Shown here piece after piece: positions 45,216-57,658 of a stretch of DNA of 64,000 bases (its first letter is position 1; each line of letters begins with the position of its first letter). A program made the translations under genes and the position numbers. The notes below the pieces were generated by a model. That model worked only from the letters and a program-made list of their open reading frames with translations. It ran no database searches and was not told where the DNA came from. Where the stretch lies: positions 472,492,400 to 472,556,399 of the forward strand of contig NC_081406.1 in NCBI RefSeq assembly GCF_030272615.1, written 5' to 3'. The stretch comes from Cryptomeria japonica (Eukaryota; Streptophyta; Pinopsida; Cupressales; Cupressaceae).

Positions 45216-46491
45216 TGTTAGAATTGTGTGAATACTATCATTTTTGTCATTGATGTTGAACCAGTTATCTAGTTTGGTCTAGATGATATATGCAGATGGT
45301 ATGTGCAGATGGTGTATGCAGTTTTGATATTGTTCGAAGTAAAGTATGGGATATGATGCAGTAAGGTGAAGATGATCTATTGGAGTTACTTCCGAAAGAT
45401 CCTCATCTTCAAAATCTTGAGTTATGCTTATTATGGTCCCAATATCAATTGTGTGTGAACCTATATCATCTATTTTAGTTATATCAGTTGTATCTTTCAT
45501 ATTTTGTGGTCTGGTATCTATGGTATCTATGGTATGCATGGTATTTGTATTTTGGAGTTTGGATTTGTTGTGCTTAGGCTTTTGTACTTATATGTCTATA
45601 TTTATGGGTTTGGTTGACCCTTGTTCTATCTTGATAATTAAGGAATATGCATCGGTAAATGAATTGTGTAAAGGAAGTGTGTAGAGATCTTGTGGAGGCT
45701 TACTTGGTTATCATTTTTTTTATTAAGGCTTTATTGGATAATGTGTTGATCCTAGCAGCATATTACATGTGCTTGGTTGACATATTATCTCAGTGTGTAA
45801 GCTTTCCATTGTGTGTGTGTGTGTGTGCGTGTGTGTGTGTGTGTAAATGCATTTAGGAAAAAAATATAGAGACAGAGAGATATGGAAGGATAATGTGTGA
45901 AGAGAAGTGGTAGATAAAGATGTAGTGTATGAAGTGTGAGTTGTGGATAGTGAAGAAACTAGAGGAAAGTCAGTGTGTGGACAATATTGCAGTATTTCTT
46001 TACTGGATCTGTTGCAAGTGACTATTTTGGTAGAGTGATCTAATAATCCCTTACCCGATCTGCTATAGGTGTTTGTGGACAGTGGAACAAAGATCCTTTA
46101 CCAGATCTATTGTTAGTTTTGTGGATAGTTAATTGAGCTTAATCTGGAATTGATTTCATGCATTTGGAGATGAAAATTTCCTCAATTCATTTATATCTTT
46201 GCAATGAGTATTCTGGTAGTGATTCATCTGGTAGTGAGCCACCCATTTTGTAAACACCATATAACTAGTTATTTTCCCATTTGGGTTTTCCACATATAAA
46301 ATTTGGTGTTCCATTTGTGGTTGTGTTTTCGTGTTTATTCTGCATTTTCTATTTCATGTTGATGTGCTTAATTGGTAAATTTGATGCATATGTAAAATCT
46401 TTTAAAATTGTGTGGAAGTTTTAGAGTCTGTGGGAATATTGATTCACCCCCCCCCCCTCTCAGTATTTTTATCCCCTCAACCAATATAACA
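45216..46491 (+). repeat. 3' LTR of the four-knuckle element
   Basis: Starts TGTTAGAATTGTGTGAATAC and ends near ATATAACA at 46491 (an end at 46483 is also possible). Shared LTR landmarks: CATTGATGTTGAA (45248-45260), a TTTTCCCATTTGGGTTTTCC block and a long C-run (46446-46457) near the end. It contains a GT microsatellite. Right flank is a minus-strand gypsy gag. Confidence 0.78.
45811..45844. repeat. (GT)n microsatellite
   Basis: 17 GT/GC dinucleotides with one interruption (GTGTGC), inside the LTR. Confidence 0.95.
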
Positions 46492-46496
46492 AAAGC

Positions 46497-48605
46497 AAGT
46501 GGTGGATGGCATGGAAGGAGAAGATGAAGGAAGAGGATCTACTTGAATATTTATCATTCCCCTTCATGTGGTTACATTTCAATCGCTTGAAGGGTGTGGA
46601 TCTGAAGGTGAGACACCTTGGATGAATACCTTTTCTTGGTTTGGTTTATTGGATGATGAAGAAGGGGCACCCTAAAGGGTTATCCTTCCCCTACAAGGTG
46701 TAGGTCTAGGATTGACTCCTTAAATAGTTATGGCATTGACATAGTTCTTTGCAGGCTCAATGCATCCTACAAGAGAGTCAAATCCTATGATAGTATTGGT
46801 GTAGTCGTAAGGAACGAAATGAGATGATGAACCTTTATCCTTGCCATGTTTAGGAAATTAGTCTTGATACATTCTAAGCTTATTATTGGATTTGTTATTT
46901 TTGGAAACTCCAACTTCAATGTCACCTTTGTCAACAAGGTCCTAAACGTAATTATTAAGCTTCATGCACTTTCTAGTATCATGACCTCATACATGATGGT
47001 AATTGCAATATTCATTTTCATTTTACCATTATGGCTTGGGTTGATTTGATTCATAGGGATGGGTCATATGAAAGACCATGACATTGTCTTGGACAAGCTT
47101 TTGGAAGATGACCTATGTGGGTTTTGCAAGGGGGCATATTCTCACTAAGGATGGTTGTTAGAATGGGATGATCAGCTAGGAATGAATACAATATTGTGGG
47201 GTTTGGTTTGGTTTTGAGGATTGGATTGGGTATGAGATGGGTTATTGTTGGTGGATGGATCGGTTGGTATGGTAATGATTTCGACATGTTTAGCATCTCT
47301 CACACCATCATTGATGGAATGTTTGTTCCTGGACCAATACTTAAGACTTGTTATTGGATCATGACCCTTAGGAATCTTTCTAATATGGCTTAAGGACCCC
47401 TTGTTCAAGGATAACTCTTTCTAGAGCTAGACCTTTTTTTGTGACTTCTTCAAAGCTCTCAAGGCATTGAGAACTCAAATGAAAAGATATCCTAGGTATG
47501 AGGTTGTGAAGGAATGACTCAACTTGGTATGACTCAGGGATATCCTAAGGGAATTTCCTAATGAGGTGATATCACCTTTGTAAAAACTTGGCAAAGGTCT
47601 CTCCATTAATTTGCTTGGTATTACATAGGTTAATCATGGACACATCATTTTCAATATTGTACTCATAATGAGCCACAAATCTTTTAACAAGAATAGGGAA
47701 TGATGTGATAGAGCCATGAGGTAAGATAGCAAACCAAGTAAGAGCAGGTCCACTTAGACTTTTGAGGAAGAGTCTTCTTAGGTAAACGTCACTATAAGAG
47801 ACCTCTTGGCAAGATATGTAGAGTTCTCTAACATGTTCACTAGGATCTCCTTTTCCTTTATACTTGTCAAACTTAGGAATCTCGAAGCCAAGTGGATAAG
47901 GAGTCACTAAGAGTGACGGGTTAAAAGGACAAGGACATATTTCTTCAAATGTATAAGACTTCTTGCAATTTACCTCCTTTAGGTTTTTAATTATGTTTTT
48001 CATATCCTGGTTCTGCTTGGCTAGGTCAGGTGCTTGGGATGTGGTATTATGTTGGTGTTGGAATTGATAGATCCCATGGTTTGAATTAGATGTTGGGATA
48101 TGAGTGGGCATATATAGAATGCCACCACCAAAGTATTGGTAAGAAGATGTATCCACTTGCGAAGTGGTTGGGGGGCACAAAACAGGTGCAATGCTAACAA
48201 TTGGAAGACTAGTGTTGATGTATTTAGCGGAATTTTTCAAAGGTGTGAAAGTTATGGGTGGTTGAATGGTAGGATTGTTCTTGCAGGTAAGAAAGTGCTT
48301 GGATGAGGATCAAGGATAGTGTCAAGGATGGGCCTATCAGTGAAGTCACTTTCCATGGGAGTATCAAGGATATACTTATCAAAGTCAGGTGGCAGTCTCG
48401 CTCCATATTTAACAAGATCTATTAAGAAACCACTAGGATTGGATTTTATCATCTTTTCTATCATCTCCAGATTATAAAAATATCCTAGGAAACTTTGCAA
48501 GCGAGGCAAATGTTCAAACTTGTTGGTCCACAAGGTTTTCCTCTTCTTAATTTTATGGTCAAAAAAGGAATCGAGATTATGAAGTTCATATCCTTGGGTA
48601 GCCAT
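46497..48605 (-). pseudogene. gag: Ty3/gypsy gag
   Basis: Starts at ATG 48605 (MATQGYELHNLDSFFD). A frameshift near 48245 is followed by a 222-codon open segment with the gypsy Gag core: FEIPKFDKYKGKGDPSEHVR, LFLKSLSGPALTWF and FVAHYEYNIENDVSMINLC. Further on, a gypsy-type zinc motif, YCNYHHV-stop-GHDTRKC, is encoded near 46960-47010 with Gln/Arg lost to stop. The remnant ends where the LTR at 46491 begins, so protease and the rest of pol are missing. Different family from the 52129-59465 gypsy. Confidence 0.82.
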
Positions 48606-49125
48606 ATTTTTCTTTTCTGAGTGTGTATAGACCATACAAGGGTAACCTCAAGGTGGCAAGAATAGAATAATGTAGGAATAAGATGGTTGTGGAAATCTCA
48701 AAGAGCAATGAAGGAATATGAGTGGTGATTTTGAACTTAGCACTTTGGATTGACAATTGACAAATTTGATTTTGGGGTAGGATTAGGTGAAATTATATTG
48801 GTTTGGATAGAACCTTAGCCCTTTGATTAGGATTAGGTTGGGTTTAATTGTATAAAATCTCCTTTAACTTAGGATAGGTGAATTTCCCAAGAAATCTTAG
48901 ATGAGGTGTAGGGATCAATGATTTTGTTCGAAGGCAAGGTAAAAACCAAGCTAGGTTAAATCTAGATCCATTGATTATGATTAGATTTGGATCAAGTGTT
49001 TTCCAACTTAGCATAGGTTAAGTTCCTAAGCAAGATTGGGCGTAGATGAGGGTTTGGATCAACCCAAATGATCAAGGCCAATTAGGCACAATACTTGAGA
49101 TATAAAGTTTCTCAAGCACGTGTAT
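48606..49125. other. Leader-like non-coding DNA upstream of gypsy gag
   Basis: Repeats of 'TTAGGATTAGGTT / CTTAGCATAGGTT' words with no ORF. On the minus strand it would be the untranslated leader of the gag at 48605. No LTR or PBS could be fixed on that strand. Confidence 0.45.
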
Positions 49126-50062
49126 TGTCATAAATTGCACCTGGTGCATTTATGACACTTACGCATAGCCCCCGATGCATTAATGACAAATTCATGATTA
49201 AAATTTTATTATTTTGGCATCATGAGCCTCGAAGACAAAGTGCCTATGTTTTCCCTAAAACCCCATTTGGGCCTATCTTTGGTAGGACGGAAGTGCAACG
49301 CATTAATGTATGCATGTCGCGCTAGCGTCCCGATAAGTCTGAGGAATATTGAATCTTGCAATGAGTCAAATGCTAGTCGATGCATTTCCTTTGGCTTTCC
49401 TTCAGCCATAATGGCTCTCCACACCCCTTTTGAGTTTAAAAATTATTCCTTGCTCGATAGGAGGGGTTCCCTTTTGGGTTCTATGTGCTATGCTCTCATT
49501 GGCTCTCATATCTCTTATTTCGCTCTTGATCTATTGATGCTCTCTCAAAGGCTCTACCAACACTACCAAGTTATAGCAATCTTGCAATTATCTTACAACG
49601 ATATTACCAATAAGCACACATCTTGAGCTTTGTCACACTTAGATCTTGACAAAGGGGGGTTTGGTTGCATGCCTTGTCTTCTCTTTATCATTTATCTTTC
49701 TATTTTATCATTGCATGCAATATATCTTTTGCATTTTTGGGTGTATCTATTATCTAGGTGTATTCAACTTGCCAATTTGTCATTTTATCTACTTGCAATA
49801 GGGGTTTGCTTCCATTAAGCAGAGTATAGTTTCTATTTGCAGTTTTTCTAATTATCATCTATTCCAATTTATTTATCTGGATGTCTATGGAGGTGGAAAC
49901 ACCAAACGGGGGTCTGACTGAGGCAGGCCCCTATATAGCCCCAACATTTTCTCTCATCTCCATGTGTGTAAGTGACGAATAGGTTCCATGTAGTGGAAAG
50001 GAGTCATTGTAGGCTTTTGGGGATATTGTGTGATTTTTGGTTGTGTAGATGACAACGTGACA
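49126..50062 (+). repeat. Candidate gypsy-type LTR
   Basis: It opens TGTCATAAATTGC and could end CAACGTGACA at 50062, giving inverted ends TGTCA/TGACA. A TATA box (CCTATATAGCCCC, about 49931) sits 130 bases before the end. TGGCGTCCAAAACTC follows from 50066 and could be a primer site of the TGGCG type used by gypsy elements. No second copy is visible in the window. Confidence 0.35.
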
Positions 50063-50342
50063 CGTTGGCGTCCAAAACTCGAGAGCTCCTTGACCCTATG
50101 GTATGATCTATTTCAAGCTCTATGTTATTCTATCAATTTAGATTTATGTATTTTGTTATTCTAGTAATTTAAGTTGTTAATTATTTTTGCTTTAGCATAA
50201 GTTTTAGTTTTGTTATCCCCTAGCTCATATTAGCACCACTTTGAGTGAGGTAGAAGCGGATTGGTTTGTCCTCTAAGATTCATCATCTTGGAGGTGACAA
50301 ATCTCCTCCCATACATTTTGGTGAACCCAATGTGAATGCCTA

Positions 50343-51060
50343 ATGTCAGATCCCCTTCTCTTAGAGTTTGATGCTTTTGATAAAGCATTCCCTAAGGATG
50401 ACTTTGACATCTTGGATGAAGTCTTAGATGACTTCTTAGATGTGCCTCTTTGAAAAGAGATGTAAAAAGAGAGTCATCCTCTACGACATCCTCATCCAAA
50501 GATGAAAAATACATGAATGTTATTATTGTCTATGTGGCTCCTCAAAGGCCTAAGAGACCTTAAATTCATGTGACTACAACAAGTCCTTCTCCTAAGAATG
50601 TTGAGTCCACTAATGGAAAACCTTTTAGAGGAGAAACTTCTGACTTATATACTAGGTTCATGCAATCCAAGCAATCTTCTTATAATACCATTTCTCACAT
50701 GTATAATACATGGAGGAATAAACAAACTCTTGATCAACCACAAGTTTCTTCACCACCTTCTCAACCTAGCCTTCCTAAAGTACCTTTGTCGACAGATAAG
50801 AAAACTAGTGACTACAATCTTATCGAGCAACTCAAAGTTATTCCAGCTAAGATCCCACTATTGGTACAAAGCAATGGATGTTATACACAGCTTAGTACTC
50901 AACTTGGAGACACAAGTTCCTAACTGAGCAGCTATCCAAACACCATTACCCTGACTCATTTATCTATCAATCAGAGGACATACAACTTCAAATGGGACTA
51001 CAAGATATATGCACCAAGAGTGTCTAGGAACAAGTCTATCCTATTTTAAGCAAATCAAAA
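50343..51060 (+). pseudogene. Gypsy gag-pol fragment (pre-protease region)
   Basis: An acidic start (MSDPLLLEFDAFDKAFPKDD) at ATG 50343 stops after about 39 codons. A second frame from 50516 encodes VYVAPQRPKRP, a Ser/Pro linker, then SDYNLIEQLKVIPAKIPLL (about 50800-50865). The last resembles the 'Y-D-L-I-x-Q-L-K-x-x-P-A-x-I-S-L-L-E-L-L' segment upstream of protease in many plant gypsy elements. Protease itself is absent. It may be the only coding part of a shortened element using the LTR at 49126. Confidence 0.45.
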
Positions 51061-52128
51061 TGATAAATAAATATTCATAGGAAAGGAAATTACTTTTAAA
51101 ATCATAACTCGAGAAGACTATACTAACTTCTACTATCAAAATATAAATTATTCTAACTTATATAGAAACAACTATTTTGTTCTATTGTGGTTGCAGGAAC
51201 AAACACATAGTAACAGTCTATGGTTATAGGAGCACACAACAAGCAATTCAATAGAACAAAATTAAATATCTCAAAAGACAAAATGCATAAAATATAAATA
51301 GATAGAATCCTCACCAAGTGGGACCCCTTGGGTGAGTCTTCTGGAATGAAATTTATAGCAGATTCTAACTTATTGAACTCGCACAACCATATTAGAACAT
51401 CATAAACTTGTTCTGAAAGTAGATATGCTCTTTATTCAAAAATCAAGTGAAGAACATAACATTGCTTGATAAGAAAATAGTAACTAACAAACTAAGGAAT
51501 ATGGGAAGGATTTATATCATCCATCCTTACAACAATTCCCATAAGAGTCACTCCACTTCGAAAAATCTAGGTGGAAGCTTTTATTTAAACTACAAAATCT
51601 AGGAACAATTAGGACTTTGTCTCATTCTTGAACATCTGTAGATCTTCCCTATATAATCTCTAACATCCATCATAACCATCAACAAAACTATTTAATGAAT
51701 CATGATTGTTTTGTGGATTCTTTAATGATCTTGGATAGATAAGGCTCGATTTGCAGCAATCCTTGACCTCTTATCACTTTGTTGTCCAGTCTCTACCCAT
51801 GTTACCATGCTACTATAAATGAAACCCTATTTCATCTCAAAAATGTTTTCATTTAGCTACAACACAAAGATTAGAGCAAGCATTTCATCCACATTTCATG
51901 ATCATCCATTGCATACATTCATCAATCACACAAAAACAGTAAATACTTATACTTGCATTCATAAAGTTCATGGTTTTGTCAAAATAAAGGTCTTAAACTA
52001 TAGGTGGCATGATTATCAAAATAGGTCCATAAGGTTGGTTAAAGCATGATATAAAGTCCATCAACAAATATAAAAGTCCTAAAAGAGAGAAAAATATATG
52101 CAAATAAAAATCATAAAACTAAGGCTCA
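51061..52128. other. AT-rich DNA, possible 3' LTR of the minus-strand gypsy
   Basis: The accessory ORF to the right ends (minus strand) in a G-run followed by TGTGATGAGCC, a plausible PPT and LTR start at about 52133. The LTR would extend leftward here, but I cannot find its other end or a matching 5' copy. Confidence 0.35.
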
Positions 52129-54800
52129 TCACACCCCCCAGCTGAAGGTTTTGCTTGTACCAGTAGAAGTTTTATGATTTTCCTTCTGGGTAAGTAGCCT
52201 GAAATCAGAAACCGAACCTTCCCCTCTGATCTTGGCAATAGGCCTCCAATAGAACCCCTGATGCTTCTTGAAATTCTCCCATCTATCCTTTTCTTGTTCC
52301 ATATCATAATATTGCAATTCTTCCCAGTGTGGAACAAGCCACCATAACATAGGTGATTGGAAGGTCAAGGGTATCTATTTTTCTTGTTGACCTTCTCCCA
52401 AGTGAATGTAATTGGTTTCTCTTATGAGTGTTGCATGATAATTCTTGAGGGAATGAGGCTCCACTATTTTCAGATCGTCGGGTAGCCAATTCCATCTTCG
52501 GGATAGATATCCACATATCATTCTAGTTGTTGTCCCTGCCATTTGTTCATATTCACTATAAACTTCTTCCCTTAATGACGGGATCTTTTTTTTAACCTCT
52601 AGTTCGATAGTAAGTTGATTCCATCTGTAATATATTTCATTTAGATCTCCTACCTCAACCCTCAATGGTAAAGGAACAATTTTTTCCATGTCCATATATT
52701 CCTTGGCTTGCTCGCCTCTAGTGTTTTAATTCTGATAATAGGATATAAATTCCCTTAGGTGAATCTCTCCAATTGACAGTAGTGGATTCCAATGTAGAGT
52801 ATATGGAATGGCATAATTGTGAAGATAAAATTCACAAAGCAAATTTTAATGATAGGGAGAGGAGGTGTTATAAGCATTGATGAATTCTTCAGGGGTTATT
52901 AATGATGACCTTAATCCAGACAAATCCCTGCTTATTTTGTAAGAAAGATGTAATTCCTTCAAATAAAGGGAATATACCCTAGGAGGTGGCCTACACTCAA
53001 TTGCCTGAGGCAGTAGAGTAGCAATATGGTCTATTCTATCCTCCAACCTATTTATCTCTACATCTTTCTTTCTTAGTTTTTCTTCTAATACTTCTCTCTC
53101 CCTTTTACATTTTTCCTCCCTCTTTTCTAACAATTTCCAAAATTCAATAAAAATTGTGGCCCAGGAAAATGAGGGTGGATTGTGCTTACTTACCATACCC
53201 TTTGTCCTTTACTCTTCTTGATTCACTTTTTCAGCAGCTTCGACCAAGTTCACCAACCCAAGTGAATTAGTCCCCTTCTCAACAGTAGGTTCCTCATGGT
53301 GGGTTTTCTAAGGGTTAGAAGCATTTCCAATATTCTGGTCAATCTGAATCTCTCCAAAGCAAACTGATGCTTCTTCTTATGCACCTTCTTCTTCTTATGC
53401 GGCTTCTTCTTCTTTGCTTGCTTCTTCTTCTTCTTTACCACCTTGTGTCTCTGTTTCTAACATGATCTGGGTAATATTGTGAGCTACATTTTCTACTTCA
53501 TAAAATGCCACATCTTCTGACTCTTCCTCTCCTAAATACTCTTTCGACTCTTCTTCTGACAATTCCTCTAAATGAGACATTTCTTGCTCTCTTTTTTGTT
53601 CCTCGCTAGAGGAGGAAGATGGAGATGGAATTATAGGAGAATGCCTTCGAGGAGGTTCTTCCTCTTCAGTATGGGAGCTCTAAATATCAATTTTCTCCTA
53701 CAGCTATTTTGCCCTTAAATTTGTTTTTCAATCTATGACTAGTCCTTGTATATTGTTTTTCTTCAGAAGTTTTTCCTAATTTCTTTCTTTTCTAGCCAGA
53801 TTGGCTCGCTTCAACAGCTGGTTTCTTCATTTTCTGTATTGCAGTAGGAATTTTAGATTTCTTCCCTTTTTTCTTTTTAGAGAGGATTATTTGTGGTGCT
53901 AGCTCTTTCAAGGTAACTTCGGGGAGCTTATACTTATTCTTTCCCTTAACCATTGTTTCTTGTGTTGGCTTCTCCTTCTTTTTACATTTAGATGCAAGCC
54001 CTTATTCTACAGAGGTTTTCTCTACAACCTTTAGAGAGGAATCCTCACCGTCACTAGAAGAATTTTCACTAAGAAATTCAGTAGGTCTAGAGGATGAAGT
54101 GCCTCCTGCTTCTCCAATGCTAGGAATCTGCCTTAATGGTTGAGCCCTACTTATAGGTAGAAATTCTACCCATTGCATTCTAGGGTTGGTTTCCACTAGG
54201 GTTTTTTCAATCAATAACTAAATTAAACAGTGATGGGAAACAAACTGAGGGTTACCTTTTTGTACTTGAGTCACCATCTATTTTAGCATGTTATAAAGAA
54301 AATTGGGGACATTCATACGTCTGCCATGCCTCAAATGACTTAGAAACTTAAATTGTACATAGTGTAATTGAGACCGTCTTCCTTCACAAGTGATATACAT
54401 AATAACATAATTTATTCTATGAGCCTAGAGAGGTGGAAGAGACAACCTACTCGTGCCTTGCTTAGTGACATGCAGCAGAGGATCACCATGTTTTGTAAAA
54501 TGATCTTGAGCTGACCTAGCATCCTTAGTAGTAGGGAAAGGCTCTCCATCCATAGGTAGGCCTAAAACTTATGCAAAGTGTTCCTTTGTGATAAGAACCC
54601 TCAATCCCTTTACCACTACCATATCATCCTTTAAGGATTGTGCAAATACTAGAGAAACATCTTCATCACAAGCATGCAATTTCATAAAATAGTCTAACCA
54701 TCCACAACCTCTAAAATAGAGGTTCACAATCTTGATAATTTAATACCAGACTATGATCTATAGGTTCTCGTCTAATTGGAGGACTCTCCATTTACTGTAG
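52129..54800 (-). pseudogene. Sense accessory ORF 3' of gypsy integrase
   Basis: About 890 codons on the minus strand. A first frame from about 54800 to 54000 and a second from 53580 to 52129 are each long and cut only by stops. The N-terminal part contains FLKLHACDEDVSLVFAQSLK, RVLITKEHFA, LRHGRRMNVPNFLYNML and SHHCLI, an order I associate with the PF20167-like 'plant transposon protein'. An acidic Glu/Lys linker follows (CTT microsatellite-like DNA, 53340-53470), then a coiled coil (LLEKREEKCKREREVLEEKL) and a globular end (CGYLSRRWNWLPDDLK ... LWWLVPHWEELQYYDME). It lies after integrase in the same sense, where Athila/Tat elements carry extra ORFs. Function unknown. Confidence 0.55.
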
Positions 54801-55394
54801 CTATCGCCACCTTCAAGAAAACCCTTCTTCTATAATTTAAAATACCAAGTTCTTTGTTTCCCCAAGTCTCAAGAAGAAAAAGTGGAATGTACTATGACAA
54901 AGCTTCTCAAATGTAATAGGGAATTATTTATAGTAAGAGCAGTTAAGAGGGCTTTGCACAAACTCATTTCAAAAGAAAATTTTAAATTTTCCTAAAATTT
55001 GAATAGACTAGACTTTAAACATTGAGGTGAAGTAAAATTCAAAAACCTATCTAAGTTAGCATGTCTTCCTAATAATGGCAATATCTTTTTAACATAATCT
55101 ATCCTCCCCAACTGAAGTTAGATGCAATTGTCCACACATGTAGATAGGTAGGATAGAGGAATGCAATTATAAATATTCACAATTAATGATATGACACAAA
55201 ATGATCATGAAAGCAATGAAAATAATTATGTGGTTGAAGAGATTATTCCTCACGCTCATAAGACTATTGGCACGTGTGATGTGAATGAATTGTATCTTTA
55301 TATTTTCAAATAATAATTATGGTGATAGAACTGAAGATAGAAGAAAAGAAGTATGAGTGAGGCACAGGTGACGTGGAATGGAATGGAGAAATAA
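54801..55394 (-). other. Spacer between integrase and accessory ORF
   Basis: AT-rich DNA with no coding pattern. It could hold a promoter or splice acceptor for the accessory ORF, but nothing specific is visible. Confidence 0.4.
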
Positions 55395-56183
55395 ACTCCA
55401 CATAAACATGAAGTGTTTAATGAAACATGTAAACTGTGGTCAAACAGATGTTGAACCTAGAGGGTCACCGTCAGTAGTTGCAGGAGGATTGTAAAGTCCT
55501 TCAAATTATTGCATAAACTCCTCCTTATTATTTGGCTTGTGATACAGAAAAATATGGTGGTCATTGAATGGCAGTTTGAATCTTGCATTATCAATAGTTG
55601 TCAGTTTGACCACTCCATTAGCAAACACTTGTTCAATTTCATATGACCAAGCCACCGTGTTTGTAATTTACCAAGGTTGTCTTTATATCTATAATCATAT
55701 AACAAAGCCTAGTTACCGGCATGAAATGCTTTCATTTTGATATATTTATCATGTCATTTCATACAATGTTGTTGAATTAGAATTGTATTTTGCAGGGCTG
55801 ATTTCCTCAATTCGTCCAATTGATTGAGTTGTAATATTCTTTTTTTTTAATGCTTCTGAGAGGTCCATACCCAGCACTATTGTAGTATGTAAATTTTTGT
55901 GTTCAAACTCTATTGGCAATACTGCATTTTTTCGATACACCAATTCAAAGGGTGTAAACCCTATAGTAGTTTTCCAGGATGTCATGTATGCCCATACTGC
56001 ATTTTTTGTTAATATTGCCTTAATTGCATTGTTGGTCACCTCAACTTAGCCATTGGACTATGGATGATAAGGTGTAGACTTTGTTATATTCTTCTATCAT
56101 AGCAAGAATAAGGTTAGATGTGAATAGAGAACCCTGATCTATAACAATTTCTCTAGGAACTCCATACCTTGTAAAGATCTCTT
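55395..56183 (-). pseudogene. pol: Gypsy integrase, distal half
   Basis: Minus strand, directly left of the solo LTR: EIFTRYGVPREIVIDQGSLF holds the second catalytic Asp (VIDQG). The third block reads NG-stop-VEVTNN, Gln lost to TAA, Glu present. It continues TSWKTTIGFTPFELVYRKNA and the C-terminal YALLYDYRYKDNLGKLQTRW. Frame shifts near 56040. Confidence 0.82.
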
Positions 56184-57658
56184 TGTTGGCATGTTGGCAT
56201 AACTGATGGCGATGATGATGTATCAATAAAGGATGATGATGATATATTGATGGACTATTGGTGATGATATAATTGTGGTATGATGCTTTATGATCAATTA
56301 TTTGTGTTGTCATTGATGGCAACCATGTTTGTTTATATTTGGTATATCATCTAAGTTATCTAAGTTTAGCCTAACTGGTAATAGATTGAGTTGGACAGAA
56401 AAACTGCTAAGTTGCACTCAACCTTTAAGTAGGAACAAAGAAGGAGATGTTTGTGGTAGAGATCCATGTTGAGTTAGGTGTTGTGGTTTGGAATGTATGC
56501 TTATGACATTATAATGAGTCTATGATAGGAACCGCATCATGTTTGGAGAACCGGAAGTCATGTTTGTAATTGACTATTGTATATTTAGTATAGGGTTTGA
56601 GAACCAGTAAAAAGATCTTTAATCGGTGATGTTTTATGGTTTGGAAGTCAATCTTTTCATGATCTTATCTTAGTGATGACGTCTCATAAACCGTGTGTGA
56701 TGATAAGATTGCATTTAAGCATGTACAAGGATAATATTTCTTGGGAAACAACAAAGTGCTTAGCAGATCGATATGCGATGACGTGTTATGATCATTCAAC
56801 GGCTGTAATTGTCTTAAAATTTGTTGTAATGATCTGTATGATGAACTGTAATAATTTGTAATGATCTAAAATGTAAATTCAATGTATTTTAAATATGGTT
56901 AGGGTTATGTAACTGACCTAGTTGAAAAGAGTATTTAGGTCGAGTTTGAGAAGAGATTTTGTGTCGGTGATCAGAGAAGAAGAGTGTGTTGAACCAGATT
57001 GAGATGTCTTCATGTGTGAAGCAGATTGGAGCTGAAATGGATCTGTACTAGCAAGCAGAGAGTGTTGTGATTAGGTCATTTACCTGTTGTTCCCTAACAG
57101 TTACAACAGTATTAAAATCCCTTAACCGGGTAGGTCCTAACAAGCTTGATATTGTAAATCCCTTCATCGGGTTGCTCATTAACTTGAGTTTAAATCCTTT
57201 AGAAAGGTTACTCCTAACAGGGTAGAGCTCCTAACAGAGACGAGGTTAAAATCCCTTCATTGGGTGACTCCTAATAGGGTCTTCTCTTAACCGGGCATTA
57301 TTGTAAAGCTCCTAACCGAGCTAGGCCTTTAACAGGGCGCATTTCAAAAGAGTGCAAATTTTGTGGGTACCAATTCCCACCGTGGTTTTTCCCATTTGGG
57401 TTTCCACATAAAAAATATCTATGTTCATATGGTGGTTAATTTGTTTATGTGTGAATTTTATATCATTACATCGTTTACATGTTGATGAACATATGAATGA
57501 GCAGTTTGGTAAATCTGCTTTAAGTGATTGATTAAGTAGGTATCGGTACTGGTTATGAACGATTTTTTAGAAGTGTTTTCAGATTGATAAAAAAAATCAG
57601 TTTATGTTATTACTGATTCACCCCCCCTCTTAGTAATAACTGGATCCTCACAATAACA
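56184..57658 (+). repeat. Solo LTR inserted in the gypsy integrase
   Basis: 1,475 bp, starting TGTTGGCATGTTGGCATAAC and ending CTCACAATAACA. Flanks are CTCTT (56179-56183) and TTCTT (57659-57663), a 5-bp duplication with one C/T change. Internal landmarks match the other Copia LTRs: CATTGATGGCAA (56311-56322), repeated 'CCCTTAACCGGG' words, GTGGGTACCAATTCCCACCG (about 57362) and ATTCACCCCCCC. No internal region is present, so the element was removed by LTR-LTR recombination. Removing 1,480 bases puts the two integrase halves in one frame. Confidence 0.85.

Larger units (their letters stand above)
42020..46491 (+). mobile_element. 5'-truncated LTR element with four knuckles and no RT
   Basis: From ATG 42020 to an LTR end at about 46491: a Gag-like ORF with four CCHC knuckles (42020-42790), a second degenerate ORF (42830-44750), a PPT (45201-45214) and a 3' LTR (45216-46491). 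No protease DSG, integrase HHCC/DDE or RT FVDD block is visible in any frame. No 5' LTR or PBS is present, so the left end is lost. The order matches 12240-15680, where the left end is kept. Together the two suggest a non-autonomous family. Confidence 0.6.

Noticed and set aside
49222-49626. Plus-strand 134-codon ORF with start
   Set aside because: Lies inside a candidate LTR, has no recognisable motif, and an ORF is open on the opposite strand too.
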